Below, piece by piece: positions 1-8,725 of a DNA stretch of 35,832 bases; position 1 is the first letter of the stretch; each line of letters starts with the position of its first letter. Location: the NCBI GenBank assembly GCA_018263505.1, contig JAANXA010000022.1, forward strand, positions 1 through 35,832, given 5' to 3'. The translations under genes and the position numbers were made by a program. The DNA comes from Candidatus Nitrosopumilus sp. Lineage in GTDB: Archaea > Thermoproteota > Nitrososphaeria > Nitrososphaerales > Nitrosopumilaceae. Below the pieces are notes generated by a model. The model did not search any database and had not been told where the DNA came from. It saw only the letters and a list, made by a program, of their open reading frames with translations.

Positions 1-81
1 TTACAGAAATTTTTTGACTAGATGAGAGGGGTTATTTTCTAGATTTAGATGTGTAGAAAAAATCTAATTACAAAATCATGG

Positions 82-124
82 TTGTTTCTATTGTTTCTAT
101 TGTTTCTATTGTTTCTATTGTTTC
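82..124. repeat. Tandem 9-bp repeat TTGTTTCTA, four full copies plus a partial
   Basis: Four exact copies of TTGTTTCTA start at 82, 91, 100 and 109, followed by TTGTTTC at 118-124. The array sits in a gene-free AT-rich stretch (1-346) upstream of a putative DNA-binding protein. I see no protein-coding or structured-RNA gene in positions 1-346. It is either a simple slippage-generated repeat or a binding-site array; the sequence alone cannot tell. Confidence 0.9.
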
Positions 125-264
125 AAAAAGATTTTCTTGAGTTTTGATTTAATCTACACATGATCTTACTGTAAATCATACCCATGTTGGAAATAATTTT
201 AACAGTATAATATGTAAAAAAATCTCAAAAACAAGAATTCTAAGAAAAACAATTTTGTAAGAAA

Positions 265-281
265 AGAAACAAGAGAAACAA
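265..281. repeat. Two inverted copies of the same repeat core (AGAAACAA)
   Basis: AGAAACAA occurs at 265-272 and again at 274-281. It is the reverse complement of TTGTTTCT, the core of the array at 82-124, and keeps the same 9-bp period. The pair lies about 35-50 bp upstream of the TATA-like box CTTATATA (314-321) of the gene starting at 347, where an archaeal regulator could bind. The regulatory role is inference. Confidence 0.6.
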
Positions 282-313
282 AAATTCATAATTTTAATAG
301 ATCAACAAATTGT

Positions 314-321
314 CTTATATA
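314..321 (+). promoter_or_regulatory. TATA box for the gene at 347
   Basis: CTTATATA is centred about 29 bp before the ATG at 347. That fits an archaeal promoter giving a leaderless or nearly leaderless transcript. No Shine-Dalgarno sequence precedes the ATG, which agrees. Confidence 0.5.
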
Positions 322-346
322 CAACTCGATATAAATTACGCACATA

Positions 347-850
347 ATGCCAAGTAAATCTCAAAAATTTGAATTTGAAACAATTGAACAAGCAGAATTA
401 GAAGTATTGAAACAAGTCAATAACGGGACAAACTATAGAGAAATCTCCCAAATAGTATTTACAATAGGAGAAAATAAAAAGAAATTTTCTATTAGTCAAA
501 TTAGCAAAATCAAACAAAAATTCTCAAATGAAGACAGTCCAATAATGTTAGAATCAAAATTGGATCCTAAAACAAAAGCAAAATTGTTCGAATTTTTCAA
601 AAATAAAATTAATGTGGTAGATGTAGTGATTAAAACAAAATTAGACAGTAAACTGATTAATGAAGCATTTCAAGAGTTTACAAAACTAAGTGATATGCGT
701 ATAGTAGACAAGGAAAATTTGAAATACATGACAAAAAAACTGTACCAATTAGACAAAAAATATGGGTATGATTATGGAGTGTATGAGACTCCTGATGAAA
801 TACTTATTTCTGCATGTGATTATTTGGACATGTTAAAAAATGATCGATAA
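347..850 (+). CDS. Hypothetical protein, possible helix-turn-helix DNA-binding protein
   Basis: I do not recognise a named family for this 167-residue, Lys/Glu-rich soluble protein. Residues about 27-65 (GTNYREISQIV, then FSISQISKIKQKF) have the spacing and pattern of a helix-turn-helix, with the second helix resembling a recognition helix. No signal peptide or membrane segment is visible. It is transcribed alone, with a TATA box at 314-321 and repeated 9-bp motifs further upstream that might be its own operators. The ATG at 347 is supported by the promoter distance. DNA binding is inferred only from the helix pattern; coding potential is convincing. Confidence 0.7.
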   Translation: MPSKSQKFEFETIEQAELEVLKQVNNGTNYREISQIVFTIGENKKKFSISQISKIKQKFSNEDSPIMLESKLDPKTKAKLFEFFKNKINVVDVVIKTKLDSKLINEAFQEFTKLSDMRIVDKENLKYMTKKLYQLDKKYGYDYGVYETPDEILISACDYLDMLKNDR

Positions 851-982
851 CTCATGAAGATGTATCAAAAATTTTAAAACTTGATCAACTATTGATTGTT
901 AAATAGAAAGAAAACAATAGAAAATCAATTCTTAATTTACAAGAATTGCTATTAGATGAATTTTTTTATTTCTGCAAATAAT

Positions 983-2002
983 TTATTTTTTAGACAATAG
1001 AGTTAATGAAAAGTATTTTTTTTCATCGAACCAAGTATGATTAACATCAAACCCAATATCTTCAAAGAGAGAATTCAATTGAGATAGTTTGAATTTATGA
1101 GAATATTCAGTGTGGATTAGTTCATTTTTTCTTAATTGTATTTTCATATCAGATTGAGATATCACAACTGTCTGATTTACCAAAGATTTGAGATACATTT
1201 CAATTCGTTGTGCTGATTCATTATACACAGAATGGTGTGCAAAATTATTCAAATCAAAATCAGCATCCAATTCATCATTAATCCTAGATAACACATTGAG
1301 ATTAAATGCAGCAGTTACTCCTGCTGAATCATTATAAGCTGATTCCAAAATGGAATAATCCTTTACCAAATCCAGTCCAATTAAAAATAGATCACCTGAT
1401 TTCATCGTAGAGTGAATTTTTTTCAAAAATTCCACACCATCATCAGGTGAGAAATTACCAAAACTAGAACCCAAAAATATTATCAAATTCTTTTTTGTAT
1501 CATAGTTTTTGAGAAATTCCAATCCTCCTTCATAAGTATCAATTATTCCTGTAATGTGCAAATTCTCATAGTTAGATAGTAAGATTTCAGAGGATTCAGT
1601 CAAAATTTCAGAAATATCAATTGGAAAATACTCTATTTTGCTCTGAAATTTCTCAAAAATATCCAAAATTAATCGTGTTTTAGTAGAAGAGCCACTTCCA
1701 AGCTCAACTAACCGAAATGAATCATCCAAGTATTCAAGTAAATCCTCTTGTAATTGCTCCAAAATACTAACTTCTGTACGGGTAGGATAGTATTCAGGAA
1801 GTGAGCAAATACTCTCAAAGAGTTCAGAGCCTTTAATATCGTAGAAAAATTTTGGAGAAATGAATTTTTTGTCTCTACTCAGACTGAATTTAATTTCATC
1901 TGCAAAAGAATTCTCGATTTTTGTAGCATGTGGTTTGAAATATTGTAATTTATCATCTAGTACGTATTTTTTATAATTAAGATGCAGTGTAGAATCACTC
2001 AA
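983..2002 (-). CDS. egtD: EgtD-like L-histidine N-alpha-methyltransferase
   Basis: A SAM-dependent methyltransferase of the EgtD/Methyltransf_33 family, which trimethylates histidine to hercynine, the first step to ergothioneine. Hallmarks are visible: PEYYPTRTE at residues 69-77, the SAM-binding LVELGSGSSTKTR at 98-110, FLGSSFGNF in mid-protein, and IHTEYSHKF near residues 296-304, matching the substrate-binding Glu/Ser segment of EgtD. Its 339 residues are close to the usual length of about 320. The start is TTG at 2002. No EgtB, EgtC or EgtE homologue lies in this window, so the end product (hercynine, ergothioneine or another betaine) cannot be read from context. It is divergent from the ABC ATPase at 2115. 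Family assignment is firm; the exact substrate is inferred. Confidence 0.85.
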   Translation of the reverse strand: MSDSTLHLNYKKYVLDDKLQYFKPHATKIENSFADEIKFSLSRDKKFISPKFFYDIKGSELFESICSLPEYYPTRTEVSILEQLQEDLLEYLDDSFRLVELGSGSSTKTRLILDIFEKFQSKIEYFPIDISEILTESSEILLSNYENLHITGIIDTYEGGLEFLKNYDTKKNLIIFLGSSFGNFSPDDGVEFLKKIHSTMKSGDLFLIGLDLVKDYSILESAYNDSAGVTAAFNLNVLSRINDELDADFDLNNFAHHSVYNESAQRIEMYLKSLVNQTVVISQSDMKIQLRKNELIHTEYSHKFKLSQLNSLFEDIGFDVNHTWFDEKKYFSLTLLSKK

Positions 2003-2114
2003 GTAATCACGATTAATTTCTAGTTACCATAAGTGTCTTATCCCAGTGTGTATGATTCTCAAGATATTTCTTGATATACAGGGATGAAAATATACCAATC
2101 ATGGATAAGATGGC

Positions 2115-3095
2115 ATGAGTGAGATATTACGAGTTGAACATTTAACAAAATATTTTACTAAAAAAGGAATATTTGGAAAAACATCAGATACGATTAGGGC
2201 AACAGATGATGTATCATTTGGGTTAAATCAAGGAGAAGTACTAGTGTTGGCTGGAGAATCAGGATCTGGAAAATCAACCATTGCAAAACTAATTTTAAAA
2301 TCAATAGAGTCAGATTCTGGAAAAATTTTCTTTGAGAATCAAGAAATAACAAACAACAAAGAAAATTTAAAAAAAATTAGAATGAATGCGCAAATGATTC
2401 AACAAGATCCGTATGACTCAATAAATCCCAGAATGCGTGTAGGAGATATAATATCTGAACCTCTTGAAATTCACAATGCAGGAAGTAAAGAGTCTAGGAA
2501 AAAAAGAGTTTTAGAAGTATTAAGAGAAGTAAAATTAGAACCAGCTGATGAAATTATTAAAAAATATCCTCACATGTTATCAGGAGGACAAAGACAAAGA
2601 GTAGTGTTAGCAAGAGCACTTTCCATAAAACCCAAAATCATTTTAGCTGATGAACCAGTATCAATGCTTGATGTATCCATACGAGCTGAAATGTTAGAAT
2701 TAATGCAACATTTACAAAAAAAATACAATATCTCATTTATTTACATCACACATGATTTGGCAACTGCATTACACTTTGGTCAAAGAATTGCCATTTTGTA
2801 TATGGGACAAATTGTAGAAATGGGTCCAATTAAAACAGTTTTAGAAAATCCATTGCACCCATACACTCAGGCATTAATTGATGCAATTTCAGAGCCAGAT
2901 CCTGAAAACAGGCACAAAATGAGAAAAATAAGAATCAAGGAGACAAATAGTGAGAATGTGTATGAAGGGTGCAGATTCAGAACAAGATGTCCTTATGTTT
3001 TAGACAAATGCAAAAATGAACCTAAATTAAAAAACATGTCAAACAATCAACATGTAGCATGTTTTGTAGATATCAAATCAGCCAGTCTTAACTGA
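2115..3095 (+). CDS. Oligopeptide/dipeptide ABC transporter ATP-binding protein (OppF/DppF type)
   Basis: A cytoplasmic ATPase subunit of a peptide/nickel-type importer. Walker A GESGSGKST is at residues 47-55, a Q-loop near 96, the signature LSGGQRQR at 155-162, and Walker B IILADE at 175-180. After the ATPase core come the oligo_HPY element (HPYTQALIDAI) and the Cys motif CRFRTRCPYVLDKC typical of OppD/OppF C-termini. Its 326 residues match the family. It stands alone, with no permease or OppD partner adjacent, although a family-5 solute-binding protein lies at 30004. Its 3' end overlaps the convergent smc gene by 18 bp. The partners and the substrate are unknown. Confidence 0.9.
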   Translation: MSEILRVEHLTKYFTKKGIFGKTSDTIRATDDVSFGLNQGEVLVLAGESGSGKSTIAKLILKSIESDSGKIFFENQEITNNKENLKKIRMNAQMIQQDPYDSINPRMRVGDIISEPLEIHNAGSKESRKKRVLEVLREVKLEPADEIIKKYPHMLSGGQRQRVVLARALSIKPKIILADEPVSMLDVSIRAEMLELMQHLQKKYNISFIYITHDLATALHFGQRIAILYMGQIVEMGPIKTVLENPLHPYTQALIDAISEPDPENRHKMRKIRIKETNSENVYEGCRFRTRCPYVLDKCKNEPKLKNMSNNQHVACFVDIKSASLN

Positions 3096-6000
3096 AGGCA
3101 TTCGTTTGTCTTTGTATACGACAACATTTGAAACACCGTTTTTAGGAAATACACCATAAATTAATTTGGCTTTTTGAATGACTGAATCTTTTAGAGATAC
3201 CATGATGAATTGACTTTCATGTGAACGTTCTTCTAAAATATTTGAAAGTTTTTCAGCATTTGGAGCATCAAGATGTGCATCAACTTCATCAAAGAGGTAA
3301 AATGGTGAAGGGTTTAGTTTTTGCAAAGCTAGCACAAATACAATTGCAGCTAGTGTTTTTTCACCACCACTAATTGATGTAGATTCTCTTTTAGGTTTGT
3401 TTGGGAATTGAATAATATAAGAAATTCCAGAAGTAAAAATTTCATCTTCGTTTTCTAATTCCAACCAAGCATTTCCACCAGTCATTTTATTGAAGATTAA
3501 TCGAATTTCTTTATCTACTACATCAAATGCATTTAGGAAAGTTTGTCGTTTGTCTTTTTCAATATCTTCAATGAATTTGTATATACGGATTCTTTCTTCT
3601 TCAAGAGAATTCTTTCGTTTAGACATTGAACGGTATCCATAAGATACATCCAAGTATGTTTCAGGGGCTTTTGCATTTAATGAATTCAGTGAATTTAATT
3701 CTACAGTAAGTCCTTGAACAATAGCAGTGACATCAAAGGTTTCCATATTTTTATCAAAGCCATATGCAGAAAGAATTTGTTTTAGACCTGTTTCACGTTC
3801 GATTAAATCACGTAAATCACGGTCAAGTGAATCAGATTTTCGCTCAAATTTGTTAATTTCTGAAGTCAATTCTTTATCTTTATCAGATAAATTTTTGATT
3901 TTATCATCAAATTCTTTTAGTTCTCCAATGGAGGAGCCAGATGTAGCAATCAATTCTTGTTCTTTTTCACGAAGTTTTTCTAAAGCTTGTTGTTTTGGTT
4001 CTTTTTGTTTTTCCAAATTAGTGATTTTAGTTTCCAAATTAGTATATTCAGATTTCAAAGAATGTTCTTCATCAGATAAACGATTAATTTGTGATTTTTC
4101 TCTACTGTCTTGAGTTTGCATTTTTGTCAGTTCAGCATCTTTGTTTCGATACTCAGTCATTATTTCACTGTGGAGTTTTTCAACATTCATTTTTTGTTCA
4201 TTAATTTTTGATAATTCTTCTGCAATTCTAGATTGTTCGCCATTTGCATAAGTTTGTTCAACTTGAATAATTTGTTCATTCAAAGATTGCACATTTGATT
4301 GGTGTACAAGTTTTTCAGATTCAATTTTGTTGTCTCTTAAAGTTAGATCAGAAATTTGTTTTGTTAACTGTTTTGAAATACCCAATATGGAATGGATTTT
4401 AGATTTTACATTTACTAGATTTTCATCAACTGAAGTTAATTCTTTTTCAGAGATAGATAATCGATCATTGTATGATTGAATAGAATCATCGATTTTTTTC
4501 AAAGAATGTTTTTGTTTTAACATGTATCTTTTGATTAACGTATTTGATTGGTGTAATACGTCAATGTCACTACTCAATGAAATTAATTTAGTTAATTTTG
4601 AAATTTTTGAGTTAATATCAATTACAACAGTACTTCCCTTGGCATCAAAATATTCACCATCTAATGTAACTGCCTTGTATCCAGATTGGGATACCTCATA
4701 TGCAGACTCGCGTGTTTCAGTAAGGAGTACATTGCCAAATAGGAAGGTTTTGAGTACAGAGTATTGGGGTTTACAGGTAACATAGTCAGAAAGCACACCA
4801 ATGACGCCTGATTTTTTTGGCAATTGTATGTTAAATTTTGGAATTGCATCTAAGGGAATAATTTTGAGTTTGTGCAGTTTTTTGCCTCTAGCAATTTCAG
4901 CAACGCCCAATAATGTTGCAAAGTCTTTTACCACTATTGCTTTAATCCAATCAGAACTTACTGCCATCATGGAGCGTTCATATTTTTTATCCCAGGAAAT
5001 CATCTCATACACTAGTCCTTCAATTCCTAGTTTGTCTGCATCTTCTTTTAATTTAGCAACAGTGTAATCTTCATGCATGTATCCTTTTACAGTTTTAATT
5101 TTAGATTCATAGTGTGTTGCAGAGTTACTTGATTTTTCTAAAATTAAATTCCATTCATCTAGATCTTTATTGATTTTTGATTTTTTGTGTCGTAGTTTTT
5201 CAATTCGTGATTTTATCTCTGTAATAGAATTAGAATGGTTATTCATTAATGATTCAAGTTTGGTTTTAGCAATAGTTAGTTCATCAACACCATCATTGTA
5301 ATTGTTAATTTTTTCAGTATTTTGTTTTATTTTATTTTCAGATAGTTCTTTTTCATGTTGAATTTTTGAAAGAGAAAGTTGTGAATCATTTAGTTGTTTT
5401 CTAAGTGTTCTAATTTTTTCATCTATTTCAGATTTTTTTGCAGCAGCTTCGGATTGTTCTGCTAACACTTTGTTTCTTTGAGAGTTTGTATTTTCTACAT
5501 TTTTAGCAATGTTGTTTTTCTTTTCATTAATTTCAGAAAGAGAATTTTGAATTTTTTGAATCTCTAAAACAATGCCTGACCGTGAATTCTCAATTGTCTC
5601 TAATTCAGTTTTAATTTCAGGAAGACGAATATCAATTCTTTCTAACCTATTTTGAGATGCAACAATTGCAGTATTATCAATTTCATATTGTTTCATAGCA
5701 TCACTGATTTCCAAATCCAATGCAGATTTTGCTTGGTTGTAGTCATTTGCCTCACCCATGATTTTTGATTTTTCTGATTCTAAACTGCTTAATTCTTCAC
5801 GTAAAGTGGTTCTCTGTGTATCAAATGTAGTGACTTGAGTAGTAATATCATTCAAATCAGCCTCCTTTGTCTCTTTTTTTGCAGATAGTATCTTCATTTT
5901 ATTTGCAGCATCAATTGCTTTGTAACGATTTAGTTCTCGTTCAATTATATCATGTCGTAATTTCTGATTTCGCTCCTCTTCTAATTCATCAATTCTGTTT

Positions 6001-6605
6001 TTGATTTCACCCATTTTTGCCAATGCAATTTCCAATCGTCTATCTGCTTCTTCTAGTTGTTTTTGAGATTCCTGTTTTTTTTCATCAAAAGAAGATAATC
6101 CAATAAGATCTTCAATGGTTTTTCTTTTTTCCTCAGAGGTAAATTCAGAAATTCTAGTTACAGTTCCTTGTTGTACTGCATTTAGTTGTCCTAAACCAGC
6201 ATTTGCAACATCAAGTAGATCAAGAATATGACTTCGGTTAGTTTTCTTTTTGTTTAGATAGTAAGTATTTTCACCATTTGCATCCATTTCTCTTGTTATC
6301 TCAACAGTATCAGTGTCAACAGGAATTTTTCTATCTGTATTATCAAAGTGAACACTTGATCGTGCCATTTTAGGTCCACGTCTATTTGGTCCTTCAATAT
6401 CATGAATTAGATTTCGAAGTTTTGGTACACGCATTACTTTTGGTTTATTCTCACCCATTGCAAAAATAATAGCATCCAAGATGTTACTTTTACCAGATCC
6501 GTTTGGTCCAGAAATCGATACAAGTCCAGGTTCAAATGGAACAGTTGTATTTTTGAATCCAAATGATTTGAAACCAAAGATCTCTACTTTTTTTACATGA
6601 ACCAA
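3078..6605 (-). CDS. smc: Chromosome segregation ATPase SMC
   Basis: A structural-maintenance-of-chromosomes ATPase that compacts and segregates DNA as a dimer. The N-terminal Walker A GPNGSGKSN is at residues 33-41. Two long coiled-coil arms flank a globular hinge around residues 510-680. The C-terminal ABC signature SISGGEKT (1077-1084) and Walker B region FDEVDAH (1105-1111) complete the head. At 1175 residues it is full length. Translation appears to begin at TTG (6605), since the preceding codons give no better start and the family pattern follows at once (VHVKKVEIFGFKSFG). ScpA or ScpB genes are not adjacent. The ORFs on the opposite strand inside this gene are shadows. Confidence 0.97.
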   Translation of the reverse strand: MVHVKKVEIFGFKSFGFKNTTVPFEPGLVSISGPNGSGKSNILDAIIFAMGENKPKVMRVPKLRNLIHDIEGPNRRGPKMARSSVHFDNTDRKIPVDTDTVEITREMDANGENTYYLNKKKTNRSHILDLLDVANAGLGQLNAVQQGTVTRISEFTSEEKRKTIEDLIGLSSFDEKKQESQKQLEEADRRLEIALAKMGEIKNRIDELEEERNQKLRHDIIERELNRYKAIDAANKMKILSAKKETKEADLNDITTQVTTFDTQRTTLREELSSLESEKSKIMGEANDYNQAKSALDLEISDAMKQYEIDNTAIVASQNRLERIDIRLPEIKTELETIENSRSGIVLEIQKIQNSLSEINEKKNNIAKNVENTNSQRNKVLAEQSEAAAKKSEIDEKIRTLRKQLNDSQLSLSKIQHEKELSENKIKQNTEKINNYNDGVDELTIAKTKLESLMNNHSNSITEIKSRIEKLRHKKSKINKDLDEWNLILEKSSNSATHYESKIKTVKGYMHEDYTVAKLKEDADKLGIEGLVYEMISWDKKYERSMMAVSSDWIKAIVVKDFATLLGVAEIARGKKLHKLKIIPLDAIPKFNIQLPKKSGVIGVLSDYVTCKPQYSVLKTFLFGNVLLTETRESAYEVSQSGYKAVTLDGEYFDAKGSTVVIDINSKISKLTKLISLSSDIDVLHQSNTLIKRYMLKQKHSLKKIDDSIQSYNDRLSISEKELTSVDENLVNVKSKIHSILGISKQLTKQISDLTLRDNKIESEKLVHQSNVQSLNEQIIQVEQTYANGEQSRIAEELSKINEQKMNVEKLHSEIMTEYRNKDAELTKMQTQDSREKSQINRLSDEEHSLKSEYTNLETKITNLEKQKEPKQQALEKLREKEQELIATSGSSIGELKEFDDKIKNLSDKDKELTSEINKFERKSDSLDRDLRDLIERETGLKQILSAYGFDKNMETFDVTAIVQGLTVELNSLNSLNAKAPETYLDVSYGYRSMSKRKNSLEEERIRIYKFIEDIEKDKRQTFLNAFDVVDKEIRLIFNKMTGGNAWLELENEDEIFTSGISYIIQFPNKPKRESTSISGGEKTLAAIVFVLALQKLNPSPFYLFDEVDAHLDAPNAEKLSNILEERSHESQFIMVSLKDSVIQKAKLIYGVFPKNGVSNVVVYKDKRMPSVKTG

Positions 6606-6757
6606 TGAGAATAATTTTCCAATTGGTATGATAATGAATACTTAACAAGTTTAGTTGACACACTTGATTAATTTTTCTTGTTGAGTTATGATATTTTTCG
6701 TAACGGTATTCCATGTAGTGGAATGATCAAATAAAATGATCGAATAAAATGTGCCTA

Positions 6758-6767
6758 GATATAATTA
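6758..6767 (+). promoter_or_regulatory. TATA box for the nitrilase-family gene
   Basis: AGATATAATT is centred near 6763, about 27 bp before the ATG at 6790. This spacing predicts a leaderless transcript starting at that ATG and argues against the in-frame GTG at 6751, which lies upstream of the box. Confidence 0.6.
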
Positions 6768-6789
6768 CCATATACACATCAAAAATAAC

Positions 6790-7527
6790 ATGATAAGGTT
6801 AGGATTAATTCAAACCACATCACATGACACAAACCAAAAAGGTATTGAACAAGTTTCAAAAAATTTGAAAAAATTAGGCAAAGATGAAACTGAGATCGTG
6901 TGTTTACCTGAGCAATGGTTAAAAAATAATGAAATAATAGATTTTGATTCAGAATTTTCAGAATTTAAAAAAATTGCTAAAGAATACCATATGACCATCA
7001 TTACTGGAGCATTTTACAAAAAGACAAGTGAAAAAACATCAATTATTTCGCCAATAATCGGACCAGAAGGAGAATTTATTGGAGAGCAAGAGAAAATTCA
7101 TCCATTTGACTATGAACAAGACACAGTAAAGCCAGGAACTGAGGCTAAAATATTCAATACTGCCTGTAAATTTGGAGTGATAATCTGTTATGATATGGTA
7201 TTTCCAGGTGTTGCAAATGTATTGACCAAAAAAGGAGCTCAAGTGTTATTTTCACCAAGTAGAATTGTGAAAAGAGGGATTCGGCCATGGAAAATGTACG
7301 TACAGGTAAGGTCTCTTGAGAACAGAATTCCAATAATTGCAGCAAATGTAGAGAGTAGTAAATTTGGAGGAAATAGTATGATAGTAGACATGCAAGAAGA
7401 TGATCGAGTGATGAATACTAAAAACATCATACTGAATGGAGAGACTAGTCATAGTGTGAAGTTTGACCTAGAAAAATACATGAAAAGTAGAACAAAGAGA
7501 TTTTCAGATTTAAATGAATTTCACTAA
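6790..7527 (+). CDS. Carbon-nitrogen hydrolase (nitrilase superfamily, omega-amidase-like)
   Basis: A soluble amidohydrolase with the Glu-Lys-Cys triad of the nitrilase superfamily. Counting from the ATG at 6790 these are E41 (CLPEQWL), K102 (GEQEKIHPF) and C133 (VIICYDMVFPG). Its 245 residues fit the Nit2/omega-amidase or N-carbamoyl-amide branch, but the substrate cannot be named from sequence. An in-frame GTG at 6751 would add 13 residues; I prefer 6790 because MIRLGLIQ is the usual family N-terminus and a TATA box sits 27 bp upstream. The stop codon directly abuts the end of the convergent inositol-phosphate synthase gene. Confidence 0.85.
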   Translation: MIRLGLIQTTSHDTNQKGIEQVSKNLKKLGKDETEIVCLPEQWLKNNEIIDFDSEFSEFKKIAKEYHMTIITGAFYKKTSEKTSIISPIIGPEGEFIGEQEKIHPFDYEQDTVKPGTEAKIFNTACKFGVIICYDMVFPGVANVLTKKGAQVLFSPSRIVKRGIRPWKMYVQVRSLENRIPIIAANVESSKFGGNSMIVDMQEDDRVMNTKNIILNGETSHSVKFDLEKYMKSRTKRFSDLNEFH

Positions 7528-8622
7528 TTAGGTTCCAGCAACAAAATCTTCACAAGCAGCTTTTGCTTTTACATCAGATGTTTGTTCAATTGGATGTTTC
7601 ATTAAATATGCACTAGCAGGTTTAATTGGTCCACCAACGCCTCTATCAAGTGCAATTCTTGCCAATCTAATTGCATCAATTACAATTCCTGCAGAATTTG
7701 CTTTATCATCCACTTCTAATCTAACTTCCATATTATATGGAATATTTGCCCATTGACGACCTTCAATTCTCATAAACATGAGTTTTGTATTACCTAAGAA
7801 TGGAATGAAATCAGAAGGTCCAACATAGATTTGATCATCATCCAATCTTTCATTTAATTGACTTTGAACACTTTCAGTTTTAGAAATTTTCTTTGAAACA
7901 AGTCTATCTTGTTCTTTCATGTTTAGAAAATCAGTATTACCACCAACATTGATTTGATATGTTTTTTCAATTTTTGTTCCTCTATCATTACACAGTTTTG
8001 CTAATGTCCTATGAACAATAGTAGCTCCTACCTGTCCTTTTATGTCATCACCAATACATGGAATATTTTTTTCAGTGAATTTTTTTGCCCAAGTTTCATC
8101 AGATGCGATAAATGATGGTATACAATTTACAAATGCAGTATTTGTATCTAAACAAATTTGTGCCCAGTATTCAGTAACCTTATCAGAGCCTACAGGCAAA
8201 TAAGAGACAATTATTTCAACACCAGTGTCTTTGATTACTTTTTTAACTTCTTCAGTAATTTCTTCTACAGATTTTGGGTTTTCAACAGGTTTGATTCTAT
8301 TTTCTACCCATAACCCAACACCATCTAAAATTGGACTTTCATAAATTTTAGCATTAGTTTTTGGCAATTCATCTTTTGGAATCCAATCAACCATGTTAGG
8401 GAATGCATAGATTGCTTCATGGAGCGGTTTTCCAACTTTATTCTCACCAACATCAAAACCACAAACAAAATCAATATCATGAATTCCGTAACCAGACAAT
8501 TTATCATGGATAATCCCAGTAACTTCTTGGCTAGGATTTTTTCTATAATATTCAATTCCCTGAATTAGTCCTGAAAAGCAGTTTCCAATACCTACCAAAC
8601 CGACTTTGATTCGTTCTGACAT
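7528..8622 (-). CDS. ino1: myo-Inositol-1-phosphate synthase
   Basis: Converts glucose 6-phosphate to inositol 1-phosphate with NAD, supplying the headgroup of archaeal phosphoinositide lipids. The N-terminal Rossmann motif GLVGIGNCFSG is at residues 8-18. GDDIKGQVGATI (191-202) and NVGGNTDFLNM (226-236) are signature segments of the short actinobacterial/archaeal form. From the ATG at 8622 it has 364 residues, as expected; a longer in-frame reading to 8673 exists. The ATG is preferred because TTTAAA (8648-8653) lies 28 bp upstream, and MSERIKVGLVG matches the family start. It shares its upstream region with the divergent deoxyhypusine synthase. Confidence 0.92.
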   Translation of the reverse strand: MSERIKVGLVGIGNCFSGLIQGIEYYRKNPSQEVTGIIHDKLSGYGIHDIDFVCGFDVGENKVGKPLHEAIYAFPNMVDWIPKDELPKTNAKIYESPILDGVGLWVENRIKPVENPKSVEEITEEVKKVIKDTGVEIIVSYLPVGSDKVTEYWAQICLDTNTAFVNCIPSFIASDETWAKKFTEKNIPCIGDDIKGQVGATIVHRTLAKLCNDRGTKIEKTYQINVGGNTDFLNMKEQDRLVSKKISKTESVQSQLNERLDDDQIYVGPSDFIPFLGNTKLMFMRIEGRQWANIPYNMEVRLEVDDKANSAGIVIDAIRLARIALDRGVGGPIKPASAYLMKHPIEQTSDVKAKAACEDFVAGT

Positions 8623-8647
8623 TCGAAAATTGGTATTATTTGGCGGG

Positions 8648-8653
8648 TTTAAA
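8648..8653 (-). promoter_or_regulatory. TATA box for inositol-1-phosphate synthase
   Basis: TTTAAA is centred 28 bp from the ATG at 8622 on the minus strand, giving a leaderless transcript. It fixes the start at 8622 rather than 8673. Confidence 0.55.
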
Positions 8654-8696
8654 GTTTTCTTAGAGAGAATCAAAAATTAATTCATCTAAGGCAGAA

Positions 8697-8703
8697 TTTT
8701 ATA
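8697..8703 (+). promoter_or_regulatory. TATA box for deoxyhypusine synthase
   Basis: TTTTATA is centred near 8700, 26 bp upstream of the ATG at 8726. The alternative TTG start at 8705 would lie only 5 bp from the box, so it should fall upstream of the transcription start. Confidence 0.55.
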
Positions 8704-8725
8704 CTTGCCACGAAAAAATAATGTC

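Noticed and set aside
1-60. Possible hairpin TAGATTT...AAATCTA near 40-66
   Set aside because: Seven AT-rich base pairs with a long loop are expected by chance in this composition; no T-run or gene context supports a terminator.
3727-5067. Plus-strand and alternate-frame ORFs inside smc
   Set aside because: They are shadows of a full-length SMC gene with intact motifs at both ends.
6751-6789. GTG start extending the nitrilase-family protein by 13 residues
   Set aside because: The TATA box at 6758-6767 lies inside this extension, and the family N-terminus begins at the ATG at 6790.
8705-8725. TTG start extending deoxyhypusine synthase by seven residues
   Set aside because: A TATA box at 8697-8703 would lie only 5 bp away, so transcription should begin near the ATG at 8726. 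Not fully excluded.
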